Positions 56,039 to 63,553 of a stretch of DNA of 64,000 nt are shown here, one piece after another. The notes under the pieces were generated by a model. It was given only the letters and a program-made list of their open reading frames with translations. It made no database searches and was not told the DNA's origin. A program made the position numbers and the translations under genes. How positions within the stretch are numbered: the stretch's first letter is position 1; every line of letters starts with the position of its first letter. Source of the stretch: CAVZVZ01 sp963778895 (GTDB taxonomy: Bacteria > Actinomycetota > Acidimicrobiia > Acidimicrobiales > Acidimicrobilacustridaceae); contig CAVZVZ010000002.1 in the NCBI GenBank assembly GCA_963778895.1, positions 372,001 to 436,000 on the forward strand, written 5' to 3'.

Positions 56039-56815
56039 GTGCCGGAGATGCTCGAAGTGGAGTCCTACCGCCTGCTCGCCGAGCGAGTCGTGGGCCGTCG
56101 TATCGCCCGGGTCCGCACGCCGGACAGCTGGATCCTGAAGAACGGAACCACTCCCGCACAGTTGCGCGCCTTCGTGGGGCTCTCGTTCACCGCGGCCCGA
56201 CGCCGCGGCAAGCTGCTCCTGCTCGACACCGACGGGGGCCCGAGTCTGGGGCTGCGGTTCGGTATGACGGGTGTGCTCGAGGTGGACGACCTGGAGGGTG
56301 TCGAACAGCTGCAGTACGCGAGCGGGCGTCGCGATCTGAAATGGATTCGCTTCGAGATGCTCTTCGACGGCGGCGGACGGTTGGCGTTGCGCGATGCTCG
56401 GCGTCTCGGTGGAGTCGAGTTCGACCCGGACGACTCGGTGTTGGGACCGGATGCGTTCGACATCACGTTGGCCGAGCTGCGTGTCGCACTCGACAGTGCC
56501 GCGCCGTTGAAGGCGCGTTTGATGGATCAGCACCGCGTCGCGGGTCTCGGCAATCTGTTGACCGACGAGTTGTTGTGGCGGGCTGGTCTCGATCCGGCGC
56601 GATCGGCGCGTTCGCTGACAGCGGCCGAGGAACGTCGGTTGCATCGACATCTCCACACGACACTGCGGCAGCTCACGGAGCGCGGTGGCTCTCATACCGG
56701 CGATCTACAGCTTTCGCGTGAACGGGGAGCGTTCTGTCCGCGAGACGGTGCCGTACTGGAACGGCGCACCGTCGGCGGTCGGACCACCTACTCGTGCCCG
56801 GTCCATCAGCAGTAG
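56039..56815 (+). CDS. Fpg/Nei-family DNA glycosylase
   Basis: 258 residues. It excises oxidised bases and cleaves the strand through beta/delta elimination using the N-terminal proline after Met removal: GTG 56039 gives MPEMLEVES. LKARLMDQHRVAGLGNLLTDELLWRAGLDP is the H2TH region with the Asn. The C-terminal zinc finger reads FCPRDGAVLERRTVGGRTTYSCPVHQQ, keeping two Cys and with Asp and His where the usual CCCC finger has Cys. It is probably a divergent Nei-like enzyme. Confidence 0.88.
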   Translation: MPEMLEVESYRLLAERVVGRRIARVRTPDSWILKNGTTPAQLRAFVGLSFTAARRRGKLLLLDTDGGPSLGLRFGMTGVLEVDDLEGVEQLQYASGRRDLKWIRFEMLFDGGGRLALRDARRLGGVEFDPDDSVLGPDAFDITLAELRVALDSAAPLKARLMDQHRVAGLGNLLTDELLWRAGLDPARSARSLTAAEERRLHRHLHTTLRQLTERGGSHTGDLQLSRERGAFCPRDGAVLERRTVGGRTTYSCPVHQQ

Positions 56816-56919
56816 AGGGCCGCGTTCGGCGGCTCGGTCTGCCGACGGTAGGGTTTGGTGCTCGCCGAGGCGCGGGCGATCGGCCCCGATGGTGTTGCGA
56901 TGAGCGAGCGGAGCCGCGA

Positions 56920-57681
56920 GTGAGTCCAGTGCGAACCGACATCCGGATGCGAGTGATCGTGGTGCTGTCGCTCGCGTGCGTTCTGTGGTTCACGTTCTTC
57001 ACGGCTCGAGCCGGTGCCGGCTCGGTGCCGAGCGATCCGTCGACGTCCTCGTCGAGCACGACGGCGACGACCGAGCCCACCACGACCTCGACGGCCGCTC
57101 CGACGACGACCAGGCCCACCACATCGAGTACCCGGCGGACGACCACCACAACCGCCCCACGGGCGTCGTCGACGTCCACCAGCTCGACCACGATTCCGCC
57201 GACCTCGACCACCGTGGTGGAGCAGGCCCCCGTGATCGTCACCGACGACACGCTGCCGCCTCGGTCGAGCGGGACCGAGAGCAGCGGCCTGTCCACGGAT
57301 ACCAAGTTGGCCTTGGTCGTGGGAGGCCTCGCCGCGATCGGCGTGTTGATCGGCGTTCTCACGTTCTTCTACTGGCGACACACGCGGCCTCAGCGATACA
57401 TGACGGCGCTCGATGCACTGGCCGAGGTGGAGCAGAAGGTCCCCAAGGACCCGACCGATGCGCTGACGATCGAGCAGCCGGCGGTGAACCCCGTGGCCGG
57501 CGGGACTGCGGCCGCGGGCGCCACAACGGCGGTGCGCATCCTCGATGCCGAGGATGCGCCGGCGGCGCCGAACGGGGACGAGACGGTCAAGACCGATCCG
57601 GAGTCCGTCACCCTCGACGAGCCGACGAAGATCACCACCGTCGAGGACATCCGCACGCGCGACGCGTTCGAAGGAGACTGA
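56920..57681 (+). CDS. Membrane protein with Ser/Thr-rich exported stalk
   Basis: About 253 residues from GTG 56920. An N-terminal signal-anchor (VIVVLSLACVLWFTFFT) is followed by a long Thr/Ser/Pro-rich segment (about 35-105), a second helix (LALVVGGLAAIGVLIGVLTFFYW) and a cytoplasmic acidic tail (TALDALAEVEQKV onward). No family is recognised. The stalk composition resembles the Thr-rich segment of the acidic protein at 47.9 kb. Intact. Confidence 0.7.
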   Translation: MSPVRTDIRMRVIVVLSLACVLWFTFFTARAGAGSVPSDPSTSSSSTTATTEPTTTSTAAPTTTRPTTSSTRRTTTTTAPRASSTSTSSTTIPPTSTTVVEQAPVIVTDDTLPPRSSGTESSGLSTDTKLALVVGGLAAIGVLIGVLTFFYWRHTRPQRYMTALDALAEVEQKVPKDPTDALTIEQPAVNPVAGGTAAAGATTAVRILDAEDAPAAPNGDETVKTDPESVTLDEPTKITTVEDIRTRDAFEGD

Positions 57682-57716
57682 CGAGGCGCCCGGGTGGCCG
57701 ACGCTACGGTGTCGCC

Positions 57717-57950
57717 ATGGCTGATGGCTTCGATGTCGACGCGATGATCCAGCGTTTCCGCGACCGGGCCCACGCCGTGAAGAGCCGCCCCCTGCCGCCC
57801 GTGGCCGGTGACGAGCGCACCCGCTTCATCGAGCAGGCACAGGTCGACTTTCAGGACTTCGCGGTCATCGGCGACGCCCAGGCCCAGATCGAGGATGGTT
57901 TCTTGGTCTTGCGGGTCGATCTGCGCCCGCCTGACCAGCGGGACGGCTGA
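57717..57950 (+). CDS. Small conserved hypothetical protein
   Basis: 77 residues from ATG 57717. A helical start (DVDAMIQRFRDRAHAVK) and an amphipathic middle (FIEQAQVDFQDFAVIGDAQAQIEDG) end in a VLRVDLRPP strand. No motif or family is recognised. It precedes the DUF4202 gene by 11 bases and is probably co-transcribed with it. Confidence 0.6.
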   Translation: MADGFDVDAMIQRFRDRAHAVKSRPLPPVAGDERTRFIEQAQVDFQDFAVIGDAQAQIEDGFLVLRVDLRPPDQRDG

Positions 57951-57961
57951 CGGGTACGCCG

Positions 57962-58567
57962 ATGTGCGCGATGGATGGCGATCGATTCGCCCGCGCCATA
58001 TCGGCGATCGACGAGGCAAATGCGGGTGACCCGAACACGATCGTGGTCGACGGCGAAGCCCGCCCGAAGGAGTTCGCTCACGCCGAGATGATGACGGACT
58101 GGGTGCAGCGTCTCGATCCCGACGCCTCGGCCGCACAGTTGCTGGCCGCTCGAGCGCATCATCTGCGGCGCTGGGTGGTGCCGCGGACGGACTACGCGGA
58201 GGGTCGGGCCGGATACCTGAAATGGCGCGCCGACGCCAAGCGGCGACACGCGGACGAGGTGGCGGCGATCCTGCGCGATTGCGGATACGACGACGCCATG
58301 ATCGAGCAGGTGCAGCAGATCATTCGCAAGGAACGGCTGAAGACCGATCCTGCGGTGCAGGTGCACGAGGACGCGCTGTGCCTCGTGTTCCTGCAAACAC
58401 AGCTCAGCGACGTTGCCGCCCAACTCGGTCCGGAGAAGGGGCGGGACGTGCTGACCAAGACGGTGGCCAAGATGTCGGCCAAGGGACGAGCCGAGGCGCG
58501 AGCCTTGTCGCTACCCGACGGCGAACGATCGCTGGTGATCACTGTATTGGAAGAGGTAGGCGGCTAA
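57962..58567 (+). CDS. DUF4202 family protein
   Basis: 201 residues, intact. RFARAISAIDEANAGDPN, HAEMMTDWVQRLDPDASAAQ and the RAHHLRRWVVPRTDYAEGR block carry the DUF4202 pattern, including the His-His-x-x-Arg-Trp that could bind a metal. DUF4202 proteins are of unknown function and sometimes sit next to sulfur or glutamate genes elsewhere; here the neighbours are a small protein and a zinc-ribbon gene. Confidence 0.8.
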   Translation: MCAMDGDRFARAISAIDEANAGDPNTIVVDGEARPKEFAHAEMMTDWVQRLDPDASAAQLLAARAHHLRRWVVPRTDYAEGRAGYLKWRADAKRRHADEVAAILRDCGYDDAMIEQVQQIIRKERLKTDPAVQVHEDALCLVFLQTQLSDVAAQLGPEKGRDVLTKTVAKMSAKGRAEARALSLPDGERSLVITVLEEVGG

Positions 58568-58603
58568 TGTTCGCGTCGATGCGGTCGAGGAGCGAGGTGA
58601 GAG

Positions 58604-59476
58604 ATGGTTTGTGACTCGTGCGGTAACACGAGCCCTGACGGCTCGAAGTTCTGTATCCATTGCGGCAGCGCGCTCGGTCAACCGACCGTCGCTGCGCCAA
58701 CACCCGCGGCTGCTCCACCGCCCCCTCCGCCACCGACGGTCGAGGAGACGAAGGTCGAAGCGGTACCGGTGCCCGAACCCGCGGTCGAGCCCGAACCCGC
58801 GGTCGAGCCCGTACCGGTGGTCGAGCCCGAGCCCGAGCCGGCACCGGTCGTCGCCCGCGTGCATCCGCCGCCGGTGGTCGCCCCTCCTCCACCACCGCCG
58901 ATCGAGGCACCGGCGCCGCCCCCGCCAGCCGCCCCGAGTCCGATTCCGCCGCCACCTCCGCCCATGCCGGCGGCGATGCCGCCACCGCCTCCGGGAGCGC
59001 CGGTCGGGGTGGCACCGGCCCCTCCACCACCGCCGCCGCCCGAGGAGCTCGCTCCGGCCGAGCCCGAGTCGCCGCTCGGCATCGTCGATCCCGCCGAGCT
59101 GGCTCCCGCCATCGGCCGACTGTCGGCGAACGCGCAGCGGGCCGGTCGGGTGGCCGCCGCCGTCCTCTCGGCCTTGTTGCACGACGGCGAGCACGTCGAC
59201 GCGCTGGTGCAAGGCCGGTATCAGAGTCAGGCCGGAGTGGCGGTGCTGACGAACGAGCGGGTCCTGCTGGTGAACGACCACGAATGGCGTCCCGACGTCC
59301 GTGAGGTCCCGATCGTCGCCGACCTGGTGGTGCAGGGCTGGCAGGACGACCGCACGGCGTCACTGGTGTTCGTCACCCAGGGTCAGAGCGTGACGATCGA
59401 GATGATCACGGACCGGCCGTTGGCCCAGGAGATGGCGCATCTGATCCGGGCTCGGGTGGCCGATCTCGGGGGGTGA
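58604..59476 (+). CDS. Zinc-ribbon, Pro-rich linker, PH-like domain protein
   Basis: 290 residues. An N-terminal zinc ribbon (CDSC and CIHC), then a linker of about 130 residues that is almost all Pro, Ala, Val and Glu, then an approximately 110-residue folded domain (RTASLVFVTQGQSVTIEM, NERVLLVNDHEW) resembling a bacterial PH-like/YokE module. There is no signal peptide or helix, so it is cytoplasmic. It ends 55 bases before the tRNA-Gly gene. Role unknown. Confidence 0.75.
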   Translation: MVCDSCGNTSPDGSKFCIHCGSALGQPTVAAPTPAAAPPPPPPPTVEETKVEAVPVPEPAVEPEPAVEPVPVVEPEPEPAPVVARVHPPPVVAPPPPPPIEAPAPPPPAAPSPIPPPPPPMPAAMPPPPPGAPVGVAPAPPPPPPPEELAPAEPESPLGIVDPAELAPAIGRLSANAQRAGRVAAAVLSALLHDGEHVDALVQGRYQSQAGVAVLTNERVLLVNDHEWRPDVREVPIVADLVVQGWQDDRTASLVFVTQGQSVTIEMITDRPLAQEMAHLIRARVADLGG

Positions 59477-59531
59477 GGCCCCGAGCGCCTTCGCCGGGTA
59501 CGCGGCAGGGTTGCTATCCTCGTCAATCCAC

Positions 59532-59607
59532 GCGGACGTGGCTCAGTTGGTAGAGCATCACCTTGCCAAGGTGAGGGTCGCGAGTTCGAATCTCGTCGTC
59601 CGCTCCA
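59532..59607 (+). tRNA. tRNA-Gly (anticodon GCC)
   Basis: 76 bases with a complete cloverleaf: acceptor stem GCGGACG pairs with CGTCCGC, CCA is encoded, anticodon arm TCACC-TTGCCAA-GGTGA gives GCC at 59565-59567, and the T-arm carries GGTTCGA-type GAGTTCGAATC. Its 3' half is the attachment site of the adjacent integrated element. Confidence 0.97.
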
Positions 59608-59610
59608 AGA
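59563..59610 (+). repeat. attL: tRNA-Gly 3' half
   Basis: 48 bases from TTGCC of the anticodon loop to the CCAAGA past the tRNA end. Identical to the copy at 63464-63511. Confidence 0.93.
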
Positions 59611-59620
59611 GAACGAGCAG

Positions 59621-59647
59621 ATCAGGGCACCTAAAGGGTGCCCTGAT
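59621..59647. terminator. Hairpin over the integrase stop
   Basis: ATCAGGGCACC pairs perfectly with GGTGCCCTGAT across a 5-base loop. It lies between the tRNA and the integrase remnant and contains the remnant's stop, so it could terminate transcripts from either side; no T-tract follows. Confidence 0.55.
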
Positions 59648-59786
59648 TCGCCTTCGGGAATAGTTGCGCGTACCTGTCGGACGTGACCCTGATCGAGCTG
59701 TGCCCGAGGTAGTCCTTCACTTCCTCAAGGTGGCGCCCGGCGTCGATCAAGAGCGTTGCGCAGGTGTGTCGGAGATCGTGCCGCGG
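59631..59786 (-). pseudogene. Tyrosine integrase, C-terminal remnant
   Basis: The 51 codons before the stop at 59631 read HDLRHTCATLL, then EEVKDYLGHSSIRVTSDRYAQLF: the catalytic Arg (HDLRHT), the LGHSS His and the nucleophile Tyr (RYAQ) of the tyrosine recombinase family, in order. The frame meets a TAG at 59787 directly upstream and the N-terminal two-thirds are not found, so the gene is truncated. It abuts attL. Confidence 0.85.
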
Positions 59787-60123
59787 CTACGGCGTGGTGC
59801 ATCACCGCCGCTACGAGCACGCCCGCGGCTGGTGGTGCTCGTGCGAAGCACGAACCGACCAGTGCCCACACCTCACCGCGTTGCGCTTGGTGGCGATCCG
59901 GGGCGCCCAGCGACGACGGCGATCACGACGAACCGACCGGCAATGGCTGTCTCACGGCGAACGGTCGGGACAGAAACCGCCTGGCGGCTCCGGAGCAGCG
60001 TTGTCGAAGTCGCAACCGACCGAGGAGAACCGCGATCGTGGGTCCGGGGAGGATGGAACGAAGACCACGAGAACGACAATGAGGATACCCACCACGGCGA
60101 GGAAGCCAATGCCCACCAAATAG
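59764..60123 (+). CDS. Possible SWIM-type zinc-finger small protein
   Basis: A GTG-started ORF whose first 46 residues contain WCSCEARTDQCPHLTAL, which fits the SWIM pattern CxC...CxH. The rest is Arg-rich and reads antisense to a better-supported small membrane protein gene, so the real gene may end earlier or be a degraded piece. SWIM modules bind DNA or protein in mobile-element proteins. Low certainty. Confidence 0.35.
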   Translation: MCRRSCRGYGVVHHRRYEHARGWWCSCEARTDQCPHLTALRLVAIRGAQRRRRSRRTDRQWLSHGERSGQKPPGGSGAALSKSQPTEENRDRGSGEDGTKTTRTTMRIPTTARKPMPTK

Positions 60124-60412
60124 CCATAGCGGTTGTCCTCCATCGCACTTCAATCGACCTGGGCTCGCCGTTCGTTGAGGCCAACGCGATGACTTCTTGC
60201 TCGCGGCGTCCCCGTTCAGTCGCAAGCCAGACGAGCAGTCGGAACGCGAGGCCTATCGCCAGACCCAGGAGGCAAGCGCCTATGAACCGCGGCCAGCCCG
60301 GCCAACTGAAGAGGTCGAGTTCGTACCCGTGGGTGCGGGCATGCCACTGCCGGTAGGTGGTCAATACGGCGATGACACCAAAGACGATGAGGAAGTTCTC
60401 CGCCACATCCAC
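59873..60412 (-). CDS. Two-helix membrane protein, end uncertain
   Basis: From GTG 60412 the protein begins with helix FLIVFGVIAVLTTY, a basic loop, helix FIGACLLGLAIGLAFRLLVWLA and a polar stretch. After about residue 90 the frame runs antisense to itself in composition and over the next small gene; a single shift near 60150 would end it at a TGA just before that gene's ATG. A small element-borne membrane protein is the likely meaning. Confidence 0.45.
   Translation of the reverse strand: MDVAENFLIVFGVIAVLTTYRQWHARTHGYELDLFSWPGWPRFIGACLLGLAIGLAFRLLVWLATERGRREQEVIALASTNGEPRSIEVRWRTTAMAIWWALASSPWWVSSLSFSWSSFHPPRTHDRGSPRSVATSTTLLRSRQAVSVPTVRRETAIAGRFVVIAVVAGRPGSPPSATR
59952..60143 (-). CDS. 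Small single-pass membrane protein
   Basis: 63 residues from ATG 60143. One clear transmembrane helix (YLVGIGFLAVVGILIVVLVVFV, about residues 8-29) and a short Pro/Ser-rich outer part with two cysteines (GCDF and GFCPD). No family. It follows the two-helix protein in the same direction. Confidence 0.5.
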   Translation of the reverse strand: MEDNRYGYLVGIGFLAVVGILIVVLVVFVPSSPDPRSRFSSVGCDFDNAAPEPPGGFCPDRSP

Positions 60413-60528
60413 GGCCGTAGTCTGACAGCAGCGGAACCTGAGCCGACGAACGACGCCGAACGGAGACCGGACGCGCCGAGAGCCGCTCCAGTCAGCTTCT
60501 CGCGGTCGTCGACGGTGGGGCTGTACGG

Positions 60529-60846
60529 GTGCTGGTGGGCGTTGCACCTCTGGCCGCTTCAGTTGCTGAGCGAGCCGACACAGTCACTCAAGTCCTTGCG
60601 GTGCCGGAGCGGAAGTTGATGCTCCTCGCCAGCTTCTCCGAGGTGACTGCTCTCGGCGACTACGGTGCGCGATGGCGGACCGCTCGACTCTGCTGGGATG
60701 GCTTGGTCATCGAAGGAGTCACTGGCGACGTCGTGAACTGTTCCGGCGAATTCATGCCCACTGCAACTTTCACACTGGACCTCGACTCGGGCGCGCACCT
60801 CGATGGTCCTAAGTTCCGTGACCCATCGGCCTACGACCGGCGGTGA
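60529..60846 (+). CDS. Conserved hypothetical protein, possibly truncated at the N-terminus
   Basis: 105 residues from GTG 60529; the frame is open back to 60442 without a better start. VLAVPERKLMLLASFSEVTALGDYGARWRTARLCWDG, broken by turns, and VIEGVTGDVVNCSGE form a beta-sandwich-like pattern shared with actinobacterial proteins of unknown function. Missing upstream sequence would suggest an interrupted gene. Confidence 0.5.
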   Translation: MLVGVAPLAASVAERADTVTQVLAVPERKLMLLASFSEVTALGDYGARWRTARLCWDGLVIEGVTGDVVNCSGEFMPTATFTLDLDSGAHLDGPKFRDPSAYDRR

Positions 60847-60951
60847 GTTTGAATCCGGCGGAGTACCTCCACCACCACACACCCTCGGCGACCCCCGAGC
60901 GGTATGCCGTACACTCGCGCCGGAGAAGTCAATGGCGGCGGGATCGACCGG

Positions 60952-62013
60952 ATGACGAGAACAAAGGCCGACACCGCTCTCGGCAGGCGTTTCCGCCCGC
61001 GGCATATCGCCGTTCTACTCACGCTGATCGTGCTCGCGGCGGCCTGCGCGGCGGCGCCAGGTGACTTCACCGGCGACCGCAAGGCCGACCTGGTCAAAAT
61101 GGACTGGTCGACCGGGCAATGGACCGTGGGTTCCTCGCCTCTATACACGGGCCAACCCGCCGATTGGCCCGTCGCCGGTGACTACAACGGCGACCTCAAA
61201 TGGGAGCCAGCCGTGGTGCGCGGCACCACGTGGATCTCGAGTGCGCTCGCCGATCCGATCGTCTACGACCCGGCCGGGATGCCCACAGGTCCGGCGCCCC
61301 TACCCGTGAAAGTCCAACCACCAGTCGTCACGCTGCCCGTGCCCGGTGACTACGACGGCTCCGGCAAGACCGTCCCGGCCTATTACGACCAGGTCGACGC
61401 CTCGTGGTGGATCATGGGCCGGGCCGCGCCAGTCCAGTTCGGCCTCCCGCCCACGACCGGCGGGACGCTCGGCTACGACGTGCCCGTCCCTGCCGACTAC
61501 GACGGCGACGGAAAGACGGACATCGCCGTGTACCGCCCGACCGACGGAAGCTTCCACTACCTATCGAGCACCACCGGCACCGAAGTCGTGACCACACCGA
61601 CCGTCCCGGCCGACGCCGTCCCTCCCGCCATCATCCCCATACCCGGTCGCTACACCACATCAACCCACGCCGAGGCAGCCGTTACCGACTGGAACGGCTC
61701 GGCCTGGTACGTCGCAGGCAGCAGCACACCCTTCGCCACATTCGCCTTCGCCCCCTTCACCGACAACTTCTTGCCCGCCCCCGCCGACTACGACGGCGAC
61801 GGCAGGACCGACGCCATGCTCATCGACGACATCACCGGCGTGTGGTGGCCCGCGGGACAACCTCGGCCCACCGGCACCACGAACTCCGGCAACAACGACA
61901 GGTACAACTCCGCGGTGTTTCCGTTTGCGGTTGTCAACAATTGGATACGGCTCACGATCTATGCATCGTGCCTCTTGCGCCCAGAGTCGGAGAACTGCAC
62001 CGGCGTCCTCTGA
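60952..62013 (+). CDS. FG-GAP/VCBS-repeat lipoprotein
   Basis: 353 residues from ATG 60952. Lipoprotein signal with lipobox LAAAC, then repeated calcium-loop-like blocks: GDFTGDRKADLV, GDYNGDLKWE, GDYDGSGKTVPAY, ADYDGDGKTDIAVY and ADYDGDGRTDAML, each about 60 residues apart. This is the FG-GAP/VCBS beta-propeller pattern (four to five blades seen) used for adhesion or calcium binding. Anchored outside the membrane; cargo of the tRNA-Gly element. Confidence 0.85.
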   Translation: MTRTKADTALGRRFRPRHIAVLLTLIVLAAACAAAPGDFTGDRKADLVKMDWSTGQWTVGSSPLYTGQPADWPVAGDYNGDLKWEPAVVRGTTWISSALADPIVYDPAGMPTGPAPLPVKVQPPVVTLPVPGDYDGSGKTVPAYYDQVDASWWIMGRAAPVQFGLPPTTGGTLGYDVPVPADYDGDGKTDIAVYRPTDGSFHYLSSTTGTEVVTTPTVPADAVPPAIIPIPGRYTTSTHAEAAVTDWNGSAWYVAGSSTPFATFAFAPFTDNFLPAPADYDGDGRTDAMLIDDITGVWWPAGQPRPTGTTNSGNNDRYNSAVFPFAVVNNWIRLTIYASCLLRPESENCTGVL

Positions 62014-62171
62014 CCAATCGGCAACTCGACGGCGATGGCGCTCAGGGTCGCTGGTCGCCCATCTGCTCGGCAAGGAAGCCGAGGGCGAGGACCGCACCGT
62101 GTTGCGGGAGTACGTCGCCGGAGTCGCGGCGCGACTTGCACTGACTCCGACGTAGATTCCCTAGTGGCGAG
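62014..62171. other. Intergenic, no supported gene
   Basis: An ORF segment ending at 62155 reads LLGKEAEGEDRTVLREYVAG and could be a fragment of some helical protein, but it has no start and no recognisable family. Otherwise nothing is seen. Confidence 0.4.
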
Positions 62172-62717
62172 CTAGTCGCCGCTCAGGCCGTTCAGGAACT
62201 CTTGCGCTTTCCGTTTGGAACTGAGCACGTGTAGTGCCGTGTGTGACCCGTGCTGCGAGACGATCGCGTGTGCTCGCTCGGGCTCTGAGCGGCGGCCACG
62301 CCAGATGCGACCGATCACTCCCCACTCATCGTGCAACCGTCGGATCACAGAGTCGTCGCAACCGTCGGGCATCACAGTGCCAACTGGCCTTCGAACTCCG
62401 CGCACGAACGCACGACCCGCGCATATCCACCACGGCGTGTCCAGCACTACAACGGTCTCGGCGCGTTCGAGTTGAAGGTCGAGCGTCTCGTAGTAGTTGC
62501 CGTCCGCGATCCATGCTTCGCGCGCGAGGAGAAGTCGTTGCTTCTCACGCCACTCGTTCTCAGACGGCTTGACCCATCCAGGCTTCCAGTAGTGGAGGTC
62601 GAGATGAATCACTGGCAATCCCGTCTTCGCCGAGAGCGCTCGAGAGAACGTGCTCTTGCCAGACCCGGCCATCCCGATGACGAGGACTCGACGGCCAATG
62701 GATGCGTTTCTCATCAA
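62172..62717 (-). CDS. P-loop kinase, adenylate-kinase/topology-modulator-like
   Basis: 181 residues. Walker A GMAGSGKST at residues 15-23, HLDLHYWKPGW (the second motif of FlaR-type 'topology modulation' kinases), WIADGNYYETLD, and VVVLDTPWW as Walker B. Such proteins are annotated as DNA topology modulators but are nucleotide-binding kinases of unknown substrate. Intact; element cargo. Confidence 0.82.
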   Translation of the reverse strand: MMRNASIGRRVLVIGMAGSGKSTFSRALSAKTGLPVIHLDLHYWKPGWVKPSENEWREKQRLLLAREAWIADGNYYETLDLQLERAETVVVLDTPWWICAGRAFVRGVRRPVGTVMPDGCDDSVIRRLHDEWGVIGRIWRGRRSEPERAHAIVSQHGSHTALHVLSSKRKAQEFLNGLSGD

Positions 62718-62809
62718 AGCGCAGTGTCCCAGAAGCGCCGCACAGATTGTCGATCAGGAATCTCAGGTCGGTGCCGCGTCGCCGAGGTAACACAACGTCA
62801 CCTGGCACC

Positions 62810-63178
62810 TCACCCGTTAGGGCAAAGGTATTGCGTTGCAGCAGCGCCTAGCTGCGAGGCGCGAGCCATCGGCTGGTTGTTCTCGACGGACCAGTTCCGG
62901 ATTACGTCGGCGCGAGGAAGGCTCGGGTTCTTCTCGTACCGTTCGCAGATGTCGTAGCCGTACTCCAGCATCTTTGGCGGATTCGTGCCGATGCCGTATG
63001 CGGTCGATGTCTGGTCCTCGAAAGTCGACTCGTTAGGCGTCAATGGTTGGGCCGCCCAGTCCTGGTATGTCCACGCGTATTTCGGATTGACCGTCGTCGC
63101 GCTCGGAGTAGCCGTGCCTGATGAGCCACAGGCTGATGCAAACAGGACGAATGGAATCACCCAACTGAGCCGCCGCAT
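62810..63178 (-). CDS. Small lipoprotein
   Basis: 122 residues. Signal peptide with lipobox FASAC near residue 17, then a Ser/Thr-rich linker, then a globular part with WTYQDWAAQPL and YGYDICERYEKNPS; two cysteines (ICER and YLCP) may pair. It resembles small actinobacterial DUF732-type lipoproteins only in general layout. Element cargo. Confidence 0.65.
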   Translation of the reverse strand: MRRLSWVIPFVLFASACGSSGTATPSATTVNPKYAWTYQDWAAQPLTPNESTFEDQTSTAYGIGTNPPKMLEYGYDICERYEKNPSLPRADVIRNWSVENNQPMARASQLGAAATQYLCPNG

Positions 63179-63463
63179 GGCTCATGAGCGCACGCGCGTG
63201 AAGTTGCTCGAAGGTGCTTAGTACCGAGATCGTGAGCGCCTTCCGCATCTTCGAGCAAACAGGTGAGCATCTTCGGAAATGGATCGCGCTCCGCCCGGTC
63301 GAGCCGTGGTCCACATCTGGTCCACACTCCGAAGGTGCGAAGGTGACCAACCGTCGTGCCTTCGAGCGTCTTTGTGTGACACCGCATCACCAGCACGAAC
63401 GCCGTCTGTCGCGTCGCGTTCTTCGCGGTCCCTTGAACAGGCGCGAAAGCCGAGACCATGAGA
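63179..63463. other. Intergenic up to attR, no supported gene
   Basis: 285 bp. Only antisense or spurious ORFs are seen. A TGGACCAGATGTGGACCAC tract (reverse strand) is repetitive but short. Confidence 0.5.
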
Positions 63464-63511
63464 TTGCCAAGGTGAGGGTCGCGAGTTCGAATCTCGTCGT
63501 CCGCTCCAAGA
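63464..63511 (+). repeat. attR: partial tRNA-Gly copy
   Basis: Identical to 59563-59610. It lacks the 5' half of a tRNA and so is not a functional tRNA; it marks the far end of the integrated element. Confidence 0.93.
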
Positions 63512-63553
63512 AGCACCTCTACTGCCGATTCAGTCCTAGCCGGACGGGCGGTG

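Larger units (their letters stand above)
59563..63511. mobile_element. Integrated element in tRNA-Gly, about 3.9 kb
   Basis: Bounded by perfect 48-bp direct copies of the tRNA-Gly 3' half. The tRNA is kept whole at the left end. Next to it is the C-terminal piece of a tyrosine integrase pointing toward the tRNA, as is normal for tRNA-targeted islands. The cargo is small membrane proteins, a lipoprotein with FG-GAP-like repeats, a P-loop kinase and a second lipoprotein. With the integrase decayed it is probably fixed in place. Confidence 0.85.

Noticed and set aside
63464..63540. Second tRNA-Gly gene
   Set aside because: Only the 3' half is present; the acceptor and D-arm 5' halves are missing. 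It is the attachment repeat.
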